Origin: Alitta virens
Taxonomy: Eukaryota > Annelida > Polychaeta > Phyllodocida > Nereididae
Assembly: GCA_932294295.1 (NCBI GenBank)
Contig: OW028580.1
Span: forward strand, 11,189,374 to 11,253,373
Length of the DNA stretch: 64,000 nucleotides
Reading direction: 5' to 3'
Of this stretch, positions 1 to 13,100 are shown in pieces. Under the pieces are notes generated by a model. It saw only the letters and a list, made by a program, of their open reading frames with translations, did not search any database and had not been told where the DNA came from. The translations under genes were made by a program, and so were the position numbers. The stretch's first letter is position 1; each line of letters opens with the position of its first letter.

Positions 1-586
1 AGGTCCACTTAGCACAGCCAATGAGAGGAAGAGGACGAAGCTTGCATTATGATAGCCACGTGGGGCACTCGTGTGTAGCGGGGTCAAGTCCGTTGCAGAG
101 AGCCAGGATGCCGACAAGAAAACAAACGACAACAACGCGACACCGAAGTGAAATACTCTATAGTAGCGTCAGGGAACGACGTGGCACAGTTAAATTATCA
201 AGAGTACACAGCCATGTAGGAAGTGCACTTAGCAGTGAGATGCCAGACTCACAGACCGTGCCGATGAAGTAGTAAGATAGGTCCACTTAGCACAGCCAAT
301 GAGAGGCAGAGGACGAAGCATGCATTATGATAGCCACGTTGGGCACTCGTGCGAAGCGGGGTCAAGGCCGTTGCAGAGGGCCAGGATGCTGACAAGAAAA
401 CTAACGACAACAACGCAACACCGAAGTGAAATACTCTATAGTAGCCTTTTGGAACGACGTGGCACAGTTAAATTATCAAGAGTACACAGCCATGTAGGAA
501 GTGCACTTAGCAGTGAGATGCCAGACTCATGGACAGCACCGCTTAAGTAGGGAAGTTAGTCTGGCTGAGCAGCGATAGCTTTGCTT

Positions 587-2406
587 GGTCCACTTAGCAC
601 AGCCAATGAGAGCCAGAGGTAGAAGCTTGCATTATGATAGCCACGTGGGGCACTCGTGGGGCAAGGCCGTTGCAGAGGGCCAGGATGCTGACAAGGAAAC
701 AAATGACAACAACGCGACACCGAAGTGAAATACTCTATAGTAGCTTCTGGGAACGACGTGGCAGTTAAATTATCAAGAGTACACAGCCATGTAGCAAGTG
801 CACTTAGCAGTGAGATGCCAGACTCTCAGACCGCACCGATTAAGTAGTAAGTTAGTCTGGCTGTGCAGCGATAGCTTTGCTAGGTCCACTTAGCACAGCC
901 AAAGAGAGGCAGAGGACGAAGCGTGCATTATTTTAGCCATGTGGGGCTCTCGTGCGTAGCCAGGTCAAGGCCATTGCAGAGGGCCAGGATGCTGACAAGA
1001 AAACAAACGACAACAACGCGACACCGAAGTGAAATACTCTATAGTAGCCTTTTGGAATGAAGTGGCACAGTTAAATTATCAAGAGTACACAGCCATGTAG
1101 GAAGTGCACTTAGCAGTGAGATGCCAGACTCATGGACAGCGCCGCTTAAGTAGGGAAGTTAGTCTGGCTGTGCAGCGATAGCTTTGCTTGGTCCACTTAG
1201 CACAGCCAATGAGAGGAAGAGGACGAAGCGTGCATTATGATAGCCACGTGGGGCACTCGTGCGTAGCGGGGTCAAGGCCATTGCAGAGAGCCAGGATGCT
1301 GACAAGAAAACAAACGACAACAACGCGACACCGAAGTGAAATACTCTATAGTAGCGTTAGGGAACGACGTGGCACAGTTAAATTATCAAGAGTACACAGC
1401 CATGTAGGAAGTGCACTTAGCAGTGAGATGCCAGACTCATGGACAGCACCGCTTAAGTAGGGAAGTTAGTCTGGCTGAGCAGCGATAGCTTTGCTTGGTC
1501 CACTTAGCACAGCCAATGAGAGCCAGAGGTAGAAGCTTGCATTATGATAGCCACGTGGGGCACTCGTGGGGCAAGGCCGTTGCAGAGGGCCAGGATGCTG
1601 ACAAGGAAACAAATGACAACAACGCGACACCGAAGTGAAATACTCTATAGTAGCTTCTGGGAACGACGTGGCAGTTAAATTATCAAGAGTACACAGCCAT
1701 GTAGCAAGTGCACTTAGCAGTGAGATGCCAGACTCTCAGACCGCACCGATTAAGTAGTAAGTTAGTCTGGCTGTGCAGCGATAGCTTTGCTAGGTCCACT
1801 TAGCACAGCCAAAGAGAGGCAGAGGACGAAGCGTGCATTATTTTAGCCATGTGGGGCTCTCGTGCGTAGCCAGGTCAAGGCCATTGCAGAGGGCCAGGAT
1901 GCTGACAAGAAAACAAACGACAACAACGCGACACCGAAGTGAAATACTCTATAGTAGCCTTTTGGAATGAAGTGGCACAGTTAAATTATCAAGAGTACAC
2001 AGCCATGTAGGAAGTGCACTTAGCAGTGAGATGCCAGACTCATGGACAGCGCCGCTTAAGTAGGGAAGTTAGTCTGGCTGTGCAGCGATAGCTTTGCTTG
2101 GTCCACTTAGCACAGCCAATGAGAGGAAGAGGACGAAGCGTGCATTATGATAGCCACGTGGGGCACTCGTGCGTAGCGGGGTCAAGGCCATTGCAGAGAG
2201 CCAGGATGCTGACAAGAAAACAAACGACAACAACGCGACACCGAAGTGAAATACTCTATAGTAGCGTTAGGGAACGACGTGGCACAGTTAAATTATCAAG
2301 AGTACACAGCCATGTAGGAAGTGCACTTAGCAGTGAGATGCCAGACTCACAGACCGTGCCGATGAAGTAGTAAGATAGGTCCACTTAGCACAGCCACTGA
2401 GAGGCA
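587..2406. repeat. Higher-order repeat of the satellite, two copies of about 910 bp
   Basis: Three successive, mutually different monomers (587, 883 and 1190) recur in the same order and with nearly identical sequence from 1497. One monomer has the GGGGCAAGGCC deletion form, one has the TTTTAGCCATGTGGGGCTC form, and one is of the standard form. Similarity between the two trimers is clearly higher than between adjacent monomers, which is the definition of a higher-order repeat. Confidence 0.88.
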
Positions 2407-3241
2407 GAGGACGAAGCGTGCATTATTTTAGCCATGTGGGGCTCTCGTGCATAGCCAGGTCAAGGCCATTGCAGAGGGCCAGGATCCTGACAAGAAAACA
2501 AACGACAACAACGCGACACCGAAAGTGAAATACTCTATAGTAGCCTTTTGGAACGACGTGGCACAGTTAAATTATCAAGAGTACACAGCCATGTAGGAAG
2601 TGCACTTAGCAGTGAGATGCCAGACTCATGGACAGCGCCGCTTAAGTAGGGAAGTCAGTCTGGCTGTGCAGCGATAGCTTTGCTTGGTCCACTTAGCACA
2701 GCCAATGAGAGGAAGAGGACGAAGCTTGCATTATGATAGCCACGTGGGGCACTCGTGCGTAGCGGGATCAAGGCCGTTGCAGAGAGCCAGGATGCTGATA
2801 AGAAAACAAACGACAACAACGCGACACCGAAGTGAAATACTCTATAGTAGCGTCAGGGAACGACGTGGCACAGTTAAGTTATCAAGAGTACACAGCCATG
2901 TAGGAAGTGCACTTAGCAGTGAGATGCCAGACTCACAGACCGTGCCGATGAAGTAGTAAGATAGGTCCACTTAGCACAGCCAATGAGAGGAAGAGGACGA
3001 AGCTTGCATTATGATAGCCACGTGGGGCACTCGTGTGTAGCGGGGTCAAGTCCGTTGCAGAGAGCCAGGATGCTGACAAGAAAACAAACGACAACAACGC
3101 GACACCGAAGTGAAATACTCTATAGTAGCGTCAGGGAACGACGTGGCACAGTTAAATTATCAAGAGTACACAGCCATGTAGGAAGTGCACTTAGCAGTGA
3201 GATGCCAGACTCACAGACCGTGCCGATGAAGTAGTAAGATA

Positions 3242-6200
3242 GGTCCACTTAGCACAGCCACTGAGAGGCAGAGGACGAAGCGTGCATTATTTTAGCCATG
3301 TGGGGCTCTCGTGCATAGCCAGGTCAAGGCCATTGCAGAGGGCCAGGATGCTGACAAGAAAACAAACGACAACAACGCGACACCAAAGTGAAATACTCTA
3401 TAGTAGCCTTTTGGAACGACGTGGCACAGTTAAATTATCAAGAGTACACAGCCATGTAGGAAGTGCACTTAGCAGTGAGATGCCAGACTCATGGACAGCG
3501 CCGCTTAAGTAGGGAAGTTAGTCTGGCTGTGCAGCGATAGCTTTGCTTGGTCCACTTAGCACAGCCAATGAGAGGAAGAGGACGAAGCGTGCATTATGAT
3601 AGCCACGTGGGGCACTCATGCGTAGCGGGGTCAAGGACGTTGCAGAGAGCCAGGATGCTGACAAGAAAGCAAACGACAACAACGCGACACCGAAGTGAAA
3701 TACTCTATAGTAGCGTCAGGGAACGACGTGGCACAGTTAAGTTATCAAGAGTACACAGCCATGTAGGAAGTGCACTTAGCAGTGAGATGCCAGACTCACA
3801 GACCGTGCCGATGAAGTAGTAAGATAGGTTCACTTAGCACAGCCAATGAGAGGAAGAGGACGAAGCTTGCATTATGATAGCCACGTGGGGCACTCGTGTG
3901 TAGCGGGGTCAAGTCCGTTGCAGAGAGCCAGGATGCTGACAAGAAAACAAACGACAACAACGCGACACCGAAGTGAAATACTCTATAGTAGCGTCAGGGA
4001 ACGACGTGGCACAGTTAAATTATCAAGAGTACACAGCCATGTAGGAAGTGCACTTAGCAGTAAGATGCCAAACTCACAGACCGTGCCGATGAAGTAGTAA
4101 GATAGGTCCACTTAGCACAGCCAATGAGAGGCAGAGGACGAAGCATGCATTATGATAGCCACGTTGGGCACTCGTGCGAAGCGGGGTCAAGGCCGTTGCA
4201 GAGGGCCAGGATGCTGACAAGAAAACTAACGACAACAACGCAACACCGAAGTGAAATACTCTATAGTAGCCTTTTGGAACGACGTGGCACAGTTAAATTA
4301 TCAAGAGTACACAGCCATGTAGGAAGTGCACTTAGCAGTGAGATGCCAGACTCATGGACAGCACCGCTTAAGTAGGGAAGTTAGTCTGGCTGAGCAGCGA
4401 TAGCTTTGCTTGGTCCACTTAGCACAGCCAATGAGAGCCAGAGGTAGAAGCGTGCATTATGATAGCCACGTGGGGCACTCGTGGGGCAAGGCCGTTGCAG
4501 AGGGCCAGGATGCTGACAAGGAAACAATGACAACAACGCGACACCGAAGTGAAATACTCTATAGTAGCTTCTGGGAACGACGTGGCAGTTAAATTATCAA
4601 GAGTACACAGCCATGTAGCAAGTGCACTTAGCAGTGAGATGCCAGACTCTCAGACCGCACCGATTAAGTAGTAAGTTAGTCTGGCTGTGCAGCGATAGCT
4701 TTGCTAGGTCCACTTAGCACAGCCAAAGAGAGGCAGAGGACGAAGCGTGCATTATTTTAGCCATGTGGGGCTCTCGTGCGTAGCCAGGTCAAGGCCATTG
4801 CAGAGGGCCAGGATGCTGACAAGAAAACAAACGACAACAACGCGACACCGAAGTGAAATACTCTATAGTAGCCTTTTGGAACGAAGTGGCACAGTTAAAT
4901 TATCAAGAGTACACAGCCATGTAGGAAGTGCACTTAGCAGTGAGATGCCAGACTCATGGACAGCGCCGCTTAAGTAGGGAAGTTAGTCTGGCTGTGCAGC
5001 GATAGCTTTGCTTGGTCCACTTAGCACAGCCAATGAGAGGAAGAGGACGAAGCGTGCATTATGATAGCCACGTGGGGCACTCGTTCGTAGCGGGGTCAAG
5101 GCCATTGCAGAGAGCCAGGATGCTGACAAGAAAACAAACGACAACAATGCGACACCGAAGTGAAATACTCTATAGTAGCGTTAGGGAACGACGTGGCACA
5201 GTTAAATTATCAAGAGTACACAGCCATGTAGGAAGTGCACTTAGCAGTGAGATGCCAGACTCACAGACCGTGCCGATGAAGTAGTAAGATAGGTCCACTT
5301 AGCACAGCCACTGAGAGGCAGAGGACGAAGCGTGCATTATTTTAGCCATGTGGGGCTCTCGTGCATAGCCAGGTCAAGGCCATTGCAGAGGGCCAGGATG
5401 CTGACAAGAAAACAAACGACAACAACGCGACACCGAAGTGAAATACTCTATAGTAGCCTTTTGGAACGACGTGGCACAGTTAAATTATCAAGAGTACACA
5501 GCCATGTAGGAAGTGCACTTAGCAGTGAGATGCCAGACTCATGGACAGCGCCGCTTAAGTAGGGAAGTTAGTCTGGCTGTGCAGCGATAGCTTTGCTTGG
5601 TCCACTTAGCACAGCCAATGAGAGGAAGAGGACGAAGCGTGCATTATGATAGCCACGTGGGGCACTCATGCGTAGCGGGGTCAAGGACGTTGCAGAGAGC
5701 CAGGATGCTGACAAGAAAGCAAACGACAACAACGCGACACCGAAGTGAAATACTCTATAGTAGCGTCAGGGAACGACGTGGCACAGTTAAGTTATCAAGA
5801 GTACACAGCCATGTAGGAAGTGCACTTAGCAGTGAGATGCCAGACTCACAGACCGTGCCGATGAAGTAGTAAGATAGGTCCACTTAGCACAGCCAATGAG
5901 AGGAAGAGGACGAAGCTTGCATTATGATAGCCACGTGGGGCACTCGTGTGTAGCGGGGTCAAGTCCGTTGCAGAGAGCCAGGATGCTGACAAGAAAACAA
6001 ACGACAACAACGCGACACCGAAGTGAAATACTCTATAGTAGCGTCAGGGAACGACGTGGCACAGTTAAATTATCAAGAGTACACAGCCATGTAGGAAGTG
6101 CACTTAGCAGTGAGATGCCAGACTCACAGACCGTGCCGATGAAGTAGGAAGATAGGTCCACTTAGCACAGCCAATGAGAGGCAGAGGACGAAGCATGCAT

Positions 6201-7640
6201 TATGATAGCCACGTTGGGCACTCGTGCGAAGCGGGGTCAAGGCCGTTGCAGAGGGCCAGGATGCTGACAAGAAAACTAACGACAACAACGCAACACCGAA
6301 GTGAAATACTCTATAGTAGCCTTTTGGAACGACGTGGCACAGTTAAATTATCAAGAGTACACAGCCATGTAGCAAGTGCACTTAGCAGTGAGATGCCAGA
6401 CTCTCAGACCGCACCGATTAAGTAGTAAGTTAGTCTGGCTGTGCAGCGATAGCTTTGCTAGGTCCACTTAGCACAGCCAAAGAGAGGCAGAGGACGAAGC
6501 GTGCATTATTTTAGCCATGTGGGGCTCTCGTGCGTAGCCAGGTCAAGGCCATTGCAGAGGGCCAGGATGCTGACAAGAAAACAAACGACAACAACGCGAC
6601 ACCGAAGTGAAATACTCTATAGTAGCCTTTTGGAACGAAGTGGCACAGTTAAATTATCAAGAGTACACAGCCATGTAGGAAGTGCACTTAGCAGTGAGAT
6701 GCCAGACTCATGGACAGCGCCGCTTAAGTAGGGAAGTTAGTCTGGCTGTGCAGCGATAGCTTTGCTTGGTCCACTTAGCACAGCCAATGAGAGGAAGAGG
6801 ACGAAGCGTGCATTATGATAGCCACGTGGGGCACTCGTGCGTAGCGGGGTCAAGGCCATTGCAGAGAGCCAGGATGCTGACAAGAAAACAAACGACAACA
6901 ACGCGACACCGAAGTGAAATACTCTATAGTAGCGTTAGGGAACGACGTGGCACAGTTAAATTATCAAGAGTACACAGCCATGTAGGAAGTGCACTTAGCA
7001 GTGAGATGCCAGACTCACAGACCGTGCCGATGAAGTAGTAAGATAGGTCCACTTAGCACAGCCACTGAGAGGCAGAGGACGAAGCGTGCATTATTTTAGC
7101 CATGTGGGGCTCTCGTGCATAGCCAGGTCAAGGCCATTGCAGAGGGCCAGGATGCTGACAAGAAAACAAACGACAACAACGCGACACCGAAGTGAAATAC
7201 TCTATAGTAGCCTTTTGGAACGACGTGGCACAGTTAAATTATCAAGAGTACACAGCCATGTAGGAAGTGCACTTAGCAGTGAGATGCCAGACTCATGGAC
7301 AGCGCCGCTTAAGTAGGGAAGTTAGTCTGGCTGTGCAGCGATAGCTTTGCTTGGTCCACTTAGCACAGCCAATGAGAGGAAGAGGACGAAGCGTGCATTA
7401 TGATAGCCACGTGGGGCACTCATGCGTAGCGGGGTCAAGGACGTTGCAGAGAGCCAGGATGCTGACAAGAAAGCAAACGACAACAACGCGACACCGAAGT
7501 GAAATACTCTATAGTAGCGTCAGGGAACGACGTGGCACAGTTAAATTATCAAGAGTACACAGCCATGTAGGAAGTGCACTTAGCAGTGAGATGCCAGACT
7601 CATAGACCGTGCCGATGAAGTAGTAAGATAGGTCCACTTA
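3242..7640. repeat. Higher-order repeat of the satellite, about 2050-bp unit and a 1754-bp variant
   Basis: A block of seven monomers starting at 3242 (GGTCCACTTAGCACAGCCAC variant) repeats at 5292, a shift of 2050 bp. It starts again at 7046, a shift of 1754 bp, which is one monomer fewer. The monomer order and private variants are preserved. Examples are the AAGGACGTTGCAGAG form, the CACGTTGGGCACTCG form and the TTTTAGCCATG form. The third copy breaks off near 7640. Confidence 0.85.
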
Positions 7641-8077
7641 GCACAGCCACTGAGAGGCAGAGGACGAAGCATGCATTATGATAGCCAGGTGGGGCACTCG
7701 TGCGTAGCGGGGTCAAGGCCGTTGCAGAGGGCCAGGATGCTGACAAGAAAACCAACGACAACAACAAAACACCGAAGTGAAATACTCTATAGTAGCCTTA
7801 TGGAACGACGTTGCACAGTTAAATTACCAAGAGTACACAGCCATGTAGGACTCATGGACAGCGCCGCTTAAGTAGGGAAGTTAGTCTGGCTGTGCAGCGA
7901 TAGCTTTGCTAGGTCCACTTAGCACAGCCAATGAGAGGCAGAGGACGAAGGGTGCATTATCATAGCCACGTGGGGCACTCATGCGTAGCGGGGTCAAGGC
8001 CGTTGCAGAGGGCCAGGATGCTGACAAGAAAACTAACGACAACAACGCAACACCGAAGTGAAATACTCTAAAGTAGC

Positions 8078-8403
8078 TGTGTTTGTATCTCCAACATTTT
8101 GTCACTAGGTGTCACTTTAATTTGACAGCCAGTGTACTTTTTGTGTGTTTCACACAATTTTCAAAATCACAGTATTTCACACTGCATGGTTGAATGGTTT
8201 CCTGTTAGGCCATTCCAATAATTAAGCAGCCAGCACTTATAGAAGCAACATTTGCTTAGCTGTGATTTTCCCTGAGAAAGTGTGTATCTTCATAAATGGA
8301 ACCTAGGCTATATAGACTTATCTACGGAATAAAGTGATGAAACGTAGCTGAAGAGTCTGTCTGTCTTGAGTACTATCTCCGTGTGAACCAAAATACCAGT
8401 ATA
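8078..8403 (+). repeat. 5' LTR of the BEL/Pao element
   Basis: It starts TGTGTTTGTATCTCC and ends AATACCAGTATA. It matches the 3' LTR over its full 326 bp with nine substitutions and no length change. The boundary is fixed by the 5-bp duplication GTAGC on the left, and on the right by loss of similarity to the other LTR after 8403. A primer-binding site should follow 8403, but I cannot assign the tRNA. Confidence 0.96.
8308..8333 (+). promoter_or_regulatory. LTR TATA-like box and polyadenylation signal
   Basis: CTATATAGAC at 8308-8317 is TATA-like, and AATAAA at 8328-8333 follows only about 11 bp later. The same pair occurs in the 3' LTR (AATAAA at 14955-14960). This is the expected U3/R arrangement of an LTR promoter plus polyA signal. 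The start site itself is not determined. Confidence 0.6.
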
Positions 8404-8495
8404 GTTCCAATCTCTACCGAGATATGCCAAATACCAGATTAGCAGATTATACTGTACTGCTCTCTCAACTGTCACAGCAAGATTTCAGTTTGAGA

Positions 8496-8562
8496 TTTAT
8501 GTAGATACACACATTCTCAGGGAAAATCACAGCTAAGCAAATGTTGCTTCTATAAGTGCTGG
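8496..8562 (-). repeat. Inverted copy of an LTR U3 segment in the 5' leader
   Basis: These 67 nt are the reverse complement of LTR positions 8230-8296 (two mismatches) and 14857-14923 (one mismatch). They lie between the 5' LTR and the gag start. Since U3 is present only at the 3' end of the genomic RNA, the leader copy would be complementary to the 3' end of the transcript. Confidence 0.92.
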
Positions 8563-8623
8563 TTGTTCCAATCTACGCCATCATCCCAGTCTACACTGCC
8601 TGGATGTTTTGACCTACACTGCT

Positions 8624-10141
8624 ATGGCTCCACCAATGAACAGCGATACTAAAGCAAATCTTCCTGAAGATGGTAATCAACCTGAAGACCATCCACCGAA
8701 ATCAGATCGACAACCTGAGGACGAAAACTTGGTAAAAATTGATGGCTTAAAGGCATTAAGAACAAAACATAAATTTAAAGTCACAAATACTGCCAAGAGA
8801 CTCTGCAATGCTATAAATGCTAACATTAACTGTTCTGCAGTTTTTTCTGAATTAGAACATGCTATGTCAGAATTCAATGAAATTCATGATGAGTACTGTT
8901 ACCTAATAGAGTGTTTTGATTTGGACACATACAAAGTGGTTAATGGTCTTGATCTTGTTGCGTATCAGAATGCTGTTGATGAAACATATCAACAAGCAAT
9001 GGCTAAGTTTATTACTTACTCAAATGAATTTGAGTCGCAAAAGATTAAACAACATATGACTGTCCAAACAAAGAGACTTGAAGGTGTTTGTGATAACTTA
9101 CAAACTTTGTTGAGTAATGCTCAATGTGATGTAAATGTTTTGCAATGTTACAAGGTTGAAATGGAATGCATGACTGATGAATTACTGCAACTTATGTCTC
9201 AACTTTGTATTACGAAGGTTGCTTGTGAAGACCTGCAAGAAAAGGTTAACACACTTGTACTCCATTCTGATGAAATTAAGAGACAGTGTAGTCTCAAAGT
9301 AAAGTATGGAGTACAGTCAAATTTTGTTGTCTCTCAAGAGACTCCTTGTTTGGGTTCACCTACATACACTGATTCTAAGCTTGGTGTTGTTTCAAATGTA
9401 CAAAGTCCTACTGTCAAATTGTCTAGTGTTACAGAGTCACAAATGAGTAACAACCTAGTATCTCAAAGCACCAGTGGTTCACTTTCATCATCAAAACCTT
9501 CCACTTTGATTGGAAACAATGAGTCCTTTCCGCAAAGTCATTCTACTTCTACTTACTGCTCTTTCAGTTACAAAAAAGCAGAGAGAGTCCACGCTGAAAT
9601 TAATCTTAAAAAGACTTCTCTGCCAGAATTCTCTGGTCTTCGTAAAGACTGGCCTGAATTCAAGGCTGTCTGGAAGGAATTAGCTGAGTGCACAATTCAG
9701 AATAGATCAGTATTAGCTTATGAATTGAAAAGATCATTAAAAGGTCAGGCTAAAGACAAAGTTCAAAACATCTATATTACTAAGCCTGAAGCTTATGAAT
9801 TGCTTTGGAAAAGATTGTGCGAATATTACGATGATGTTGGGGCAAGTGTGCAAGCTGCACTTGATGGTTTAGATAAATTGAGACAGGTCCGAGAAGACGA
9901 TTTTAAAGGTTTGGTACTCTTCATAGATACTGTCGAGTCAACCTTTTCTCAGCTGGAGGAGTTAGGTCAGATTGATGTTCTTTCCATGCGTGACATTGAT
10001 AGAATAACGGAACTTCTGCCAAACAACGTCAAAATGATTTGGATTCGCCAATATCATCAACTTGATGATCGATCAAAACTTAAACCTTTGTCTACTTTCA
10101 TGCAATTTTTGTTCACAGAAAGAGCAGCTGTTGCACAATAA
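8624..10141 (+). CDS. gag: BEL/Pao Gag-like protein, ending at an in-frame TAA
   Basis: 505 codons counted from the first ATG of the open frame, followed by TAA at 10139-10141. The N-terminal half is predicted helical and polar. A Ser/Thr-rich spacer lies around residues 245-310. From about residue 330 comes the region typical of Pao gag proteins (DUF1759), with the signature LPEFSGLRKDWPEFKAVW and then ELKRSLKGQAKDKV. The pol frame continues in the same register immediately after the TAA. The stop may be a nonsense mutation or a separation of gag from pol by termination. Most BEL elements encode one gag-pol polyprotein, so I favour mutation or readthrough. The role is particle formation and RNA binding in the cytoplasm. 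Confidence 0.85.
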   Translation: MAPPMNSDTKANLPEDGNQPEDHPPKSDRQPEDENLVKIDGLKALRTKHKFKVTNTAKRLCNAINANINCSAVFSELEHAMSEFNEIHDEYCYLIECFDLDTYKVVNGLDLVAYQNAVDETYQQAMAKFITYSNEFESQKIKQHMTVQTKRLEGVCDNLQTLLSNAQCDVNVLQCYKVEMECMTDELLQLMSQLCITKVACEDLQEKVNTLVLHSDEIKRQCSLKVKYGVQSNFVVSQETPCLGSPTYTDSKLGVVSNVQSPTVKLSSVTESQMSNNLVSQSTSGSLSSSKPSTLIGNNESFPQSHSTSTYCSFSYKKAERVHAEINLKKTSLPEFSGLRKDWPEFKAVWKELAECTIQNRSVLAYELKRSLKGQAKDKVQNIYITKPEAYELLWKRLCEYYDDVGASVQAALDGLDKLRQVREDDFKGLVLFIDTVESTFSQLEELGQIDVLSMRDIDRITELLPNNVKMIWIRQYHQLDDRSKLKPLSTFMQFLFTERAAVAQ

Positions 10142-13100
10142 GCTGAGAGTAGCAAGAAAACTACATCTCAATCGAATTTTGTGCGCAGTGACTCAGAAAA
10201 AGCCAAAGGCGAAGGCAACAGATCTATTACATGTGCATTTCACAAAGATGGTAAAGTTAAGCACAGCACTGGTGATTGTAGAGACTTTCAAAAGCTATCT
10301 TTGGATGACAAATACCTAAGTCTTAAATCTGTACATGCCTGTTTCAATTGTTTTGGCTTGCATCGCCGAGACAGATGCATAAGCAAATTAGCATGTAAAA
10401 TTTGTGGAAAACTTGGACATCAATACTTGCTTTGTAGAAAACCCAGCCATCCACCTTCTCTTAACAAACCTCGAAGTAATGTTGTGTGTACTGAAAACGT
10501 AGGGAGCTCAGTGGCAAGCAGTAGTCACTTAGCAAGAGACCCGGGGTCTGTGTCTTTGTACGCTATTCATGATGTGTTTGTGACAAACAGTGGCAAGATG
10601 GCTACAATATTCTGTGATAATGGGTCAAATACTACATACATAACTCACGTCGCTGCAGACAAACTTTGTGCCAGAAAACTGGATAGGTACACACTTGGTG
10701 TAACTACTATGGGGAATATTGACACTGAGTATGACTCGAGGCTGTATGAAATTTCAGTTCGCACAATGTCTGATAAAATAGCTCCAATTATGGCTTTTGG
10801 TATGAATGAAATCACAGGTCCAGTGTCGAAGCTTGATGAAAATTGCTTATCTGAATTGTTTCCAGAATATGATGTTTCACTGTTACAGCGAAAATTCAGA
10901 AAAGTTGATATTCTGTTAGGATGCGATTACTTTGGACTACACCCAAAGCATGAGTTGTACAGCGCAGGGGATCATCTCAGTATCATGCAGGGAGAATTAG
11001 GTGTCTGCATACAAGGTCATCACCCTGATCTAAAAGAAAACACGAAATTCTCTTCCAACATGATCAAAACAATTCATGAGTACAGGATCAACACTGACTG
11101 CAATCATGTGCACTTGGACACACATCCTGAATTCTCCAATCCACACTTATCAGGTATAAATAGTGACAACTCAGTTTCTGCCTGTAAAATGTTTTGTAAA
11201 GTAGACATACTCAACTTTATCAATGGTGAAGAACTAGTAACTGAAACAAACACACGTTGTGGAAGCTGTAAATGTGGCAAATGTCCAATTGTTGGTCACT
11301 CTTATTCCTTTAAAGAGGAGCAAGAGTTAATCATGATTCAAGAAAACCTGAAGTATGATGAAGTTTGTAAGTGTTGGACAACTAGCTATCCCTGGTTAGT
11401 GGATCCTGAGACATTACCTGATAATTATTATGTTGCACTAGCTACCCTCAAGTCAACTGAGCATACTTTAGCCAAGGACCCTGAATGGGCTGAGAAATAC
11501 GGAGCTCAAATTCAAGATATGTTGGATAGAAATGTTGCAAGAAAGCTGTCTAAAGATGAAAGACAGGACTGGAATGGTCCAAAGTACCACATAAGTCATC
11601 TGGCAGTGCAGAATTCAAATTCTAAATCTACACCAGTGCGTATTGTTTTTAATTCAAGTCAACTGTGTAAAGGTGTTTCACTGAACTCTGCACTCGCCAA
11701 GGGTCCCGATAATTACATCAACAATTTGATTGGTTTGTTACTGAGATGGCGAGAGGAGAAGGTAGCATTTGTTGGTGACATCAGAAAAATGTTCAACTCA
11801 GTGCACATGGAACTTCTGGAACAACATTGTCACAGGTTTTTGTGGAGGGATTTGGATGTAACAAAGGAACCTGATGTCTATGTGATGACAAGAGTCAACA
11901 TGGGAGATCGACCAGCACCAGCAATCAGCACTGAAGCTCTGTACAAGACAGCTAGTCGATTTCAAGCTGATAGTCCTGCAGCTGCATATGTCCTGCGTAA
12001 GTCAAGCTATGTTGATGATTTGATTGACTCAGTATCTGATATTTACACTGCTTTAAAAGTCACTTGAAAGGTTGAAGTCATGCTTGCAAATGGTGGATTT
12101 AAGATAAAGTGTTGGCAATACACAGGTGAGGAAAGTGCCCGCAGCAGTAGTGATGCACCTGCGGAAATCTCACTTTTGAAGGGAACAGCAGAAAACACCA
12201 GAGTACTGGGTGTAACTTGGAATCCTGTCACTGACCGCATACTGTTTTCTGTCACATTGAATTTCTCCAAGAAGAGGAAAGGCAGTCGTACAGGCCCAAG
12301 CTTAACTGCAAATGATGTGCCTACCACAATTCCTGATGTCCTCACAAGGAGACTTGTGTTAGAGCCAGTCATGTCTATGTTTGACCCGCTTGGTTTTCTT
12401 TGCCCTTTCACTCTGCTGGCCAAAATTTATTTGCATGAAACCTGGTCCAGAAAACTTGGCTGGAATGATGCTTTACCTTCTAATCTGAGAGCTAAGTGGA
12501 TCGATTTTTTCAAGTCTTTGTTTCAGTTAGAAACTCTGAGGTATCCAAGATGTCTTTGACCTGAAAATGTTGTTGGTCAACCATATCTTATCATCATGTC
12601 CGATGCTAGTGACTTAGCTTATGGCTTTGTGGCTTATATCAGATGGCAACTTGATAATGGAAAATTCTGGTGTCGACTCATCCTTGCAAAATGCAGAATA
12701 GCACCTGTAAGCAAATTATCTACTCCTCAGATGGAATTGAATGCAGCATTGCTCTCAAAGAGAGGAAGGAGAGTGATTGAGACAGAAATGAGATTTGATT
12801 TTGAAAGAGTTTTGCACATCGTTGACTCAGAAACTGTCCTTTGTATGATAAATAAAACCAGCACAAGATTCAAAGTTTATGAAGGGGTGAGACTTGGTGA
12901 GATCCAAGCTGCCACAAATGGGGACATGCAAGACTGGGCATGGATGAGTGGAAAGCTCAATACTGCTGACTGGATCACTAGAGGTAGAGTACCCAGTGAG
13001 TTAAATGAGAATTCTGATTGGTGGAACGGTCCGTCAATTCTTTACAAGCCTGTAGATGATTGGGGTCTTAAGTTTGGGGGATGTAAAGACACTGTACTTC

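Larger units (their letters stand above)
1..8072. repeat. Satellite array, left part (monomer about 278-307 bp)
   Basis: Head-to-tail monomers each begin GGTCCACTTAGCACAGCC, at 2, 280, 587, 883, 1190 and onward, giving spacings of 278, 307, 296 and 307 bp. The length classes arise from presence or absence of a tail block (GTTAGTCTGGCTGTGCAGCG...) and from small deletions near the middle. A monomer near 7850 and another near 17440 share a deletion after the CATGTAGGA/GCAGGA position. Each monomer carries the same small open frame of roughly 76-90 codons. This follows from repeating one unit and is not taken as a gene. The array begins before the window and is cut at 8073 by the retrotransposon. 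Confidence 0.97.
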
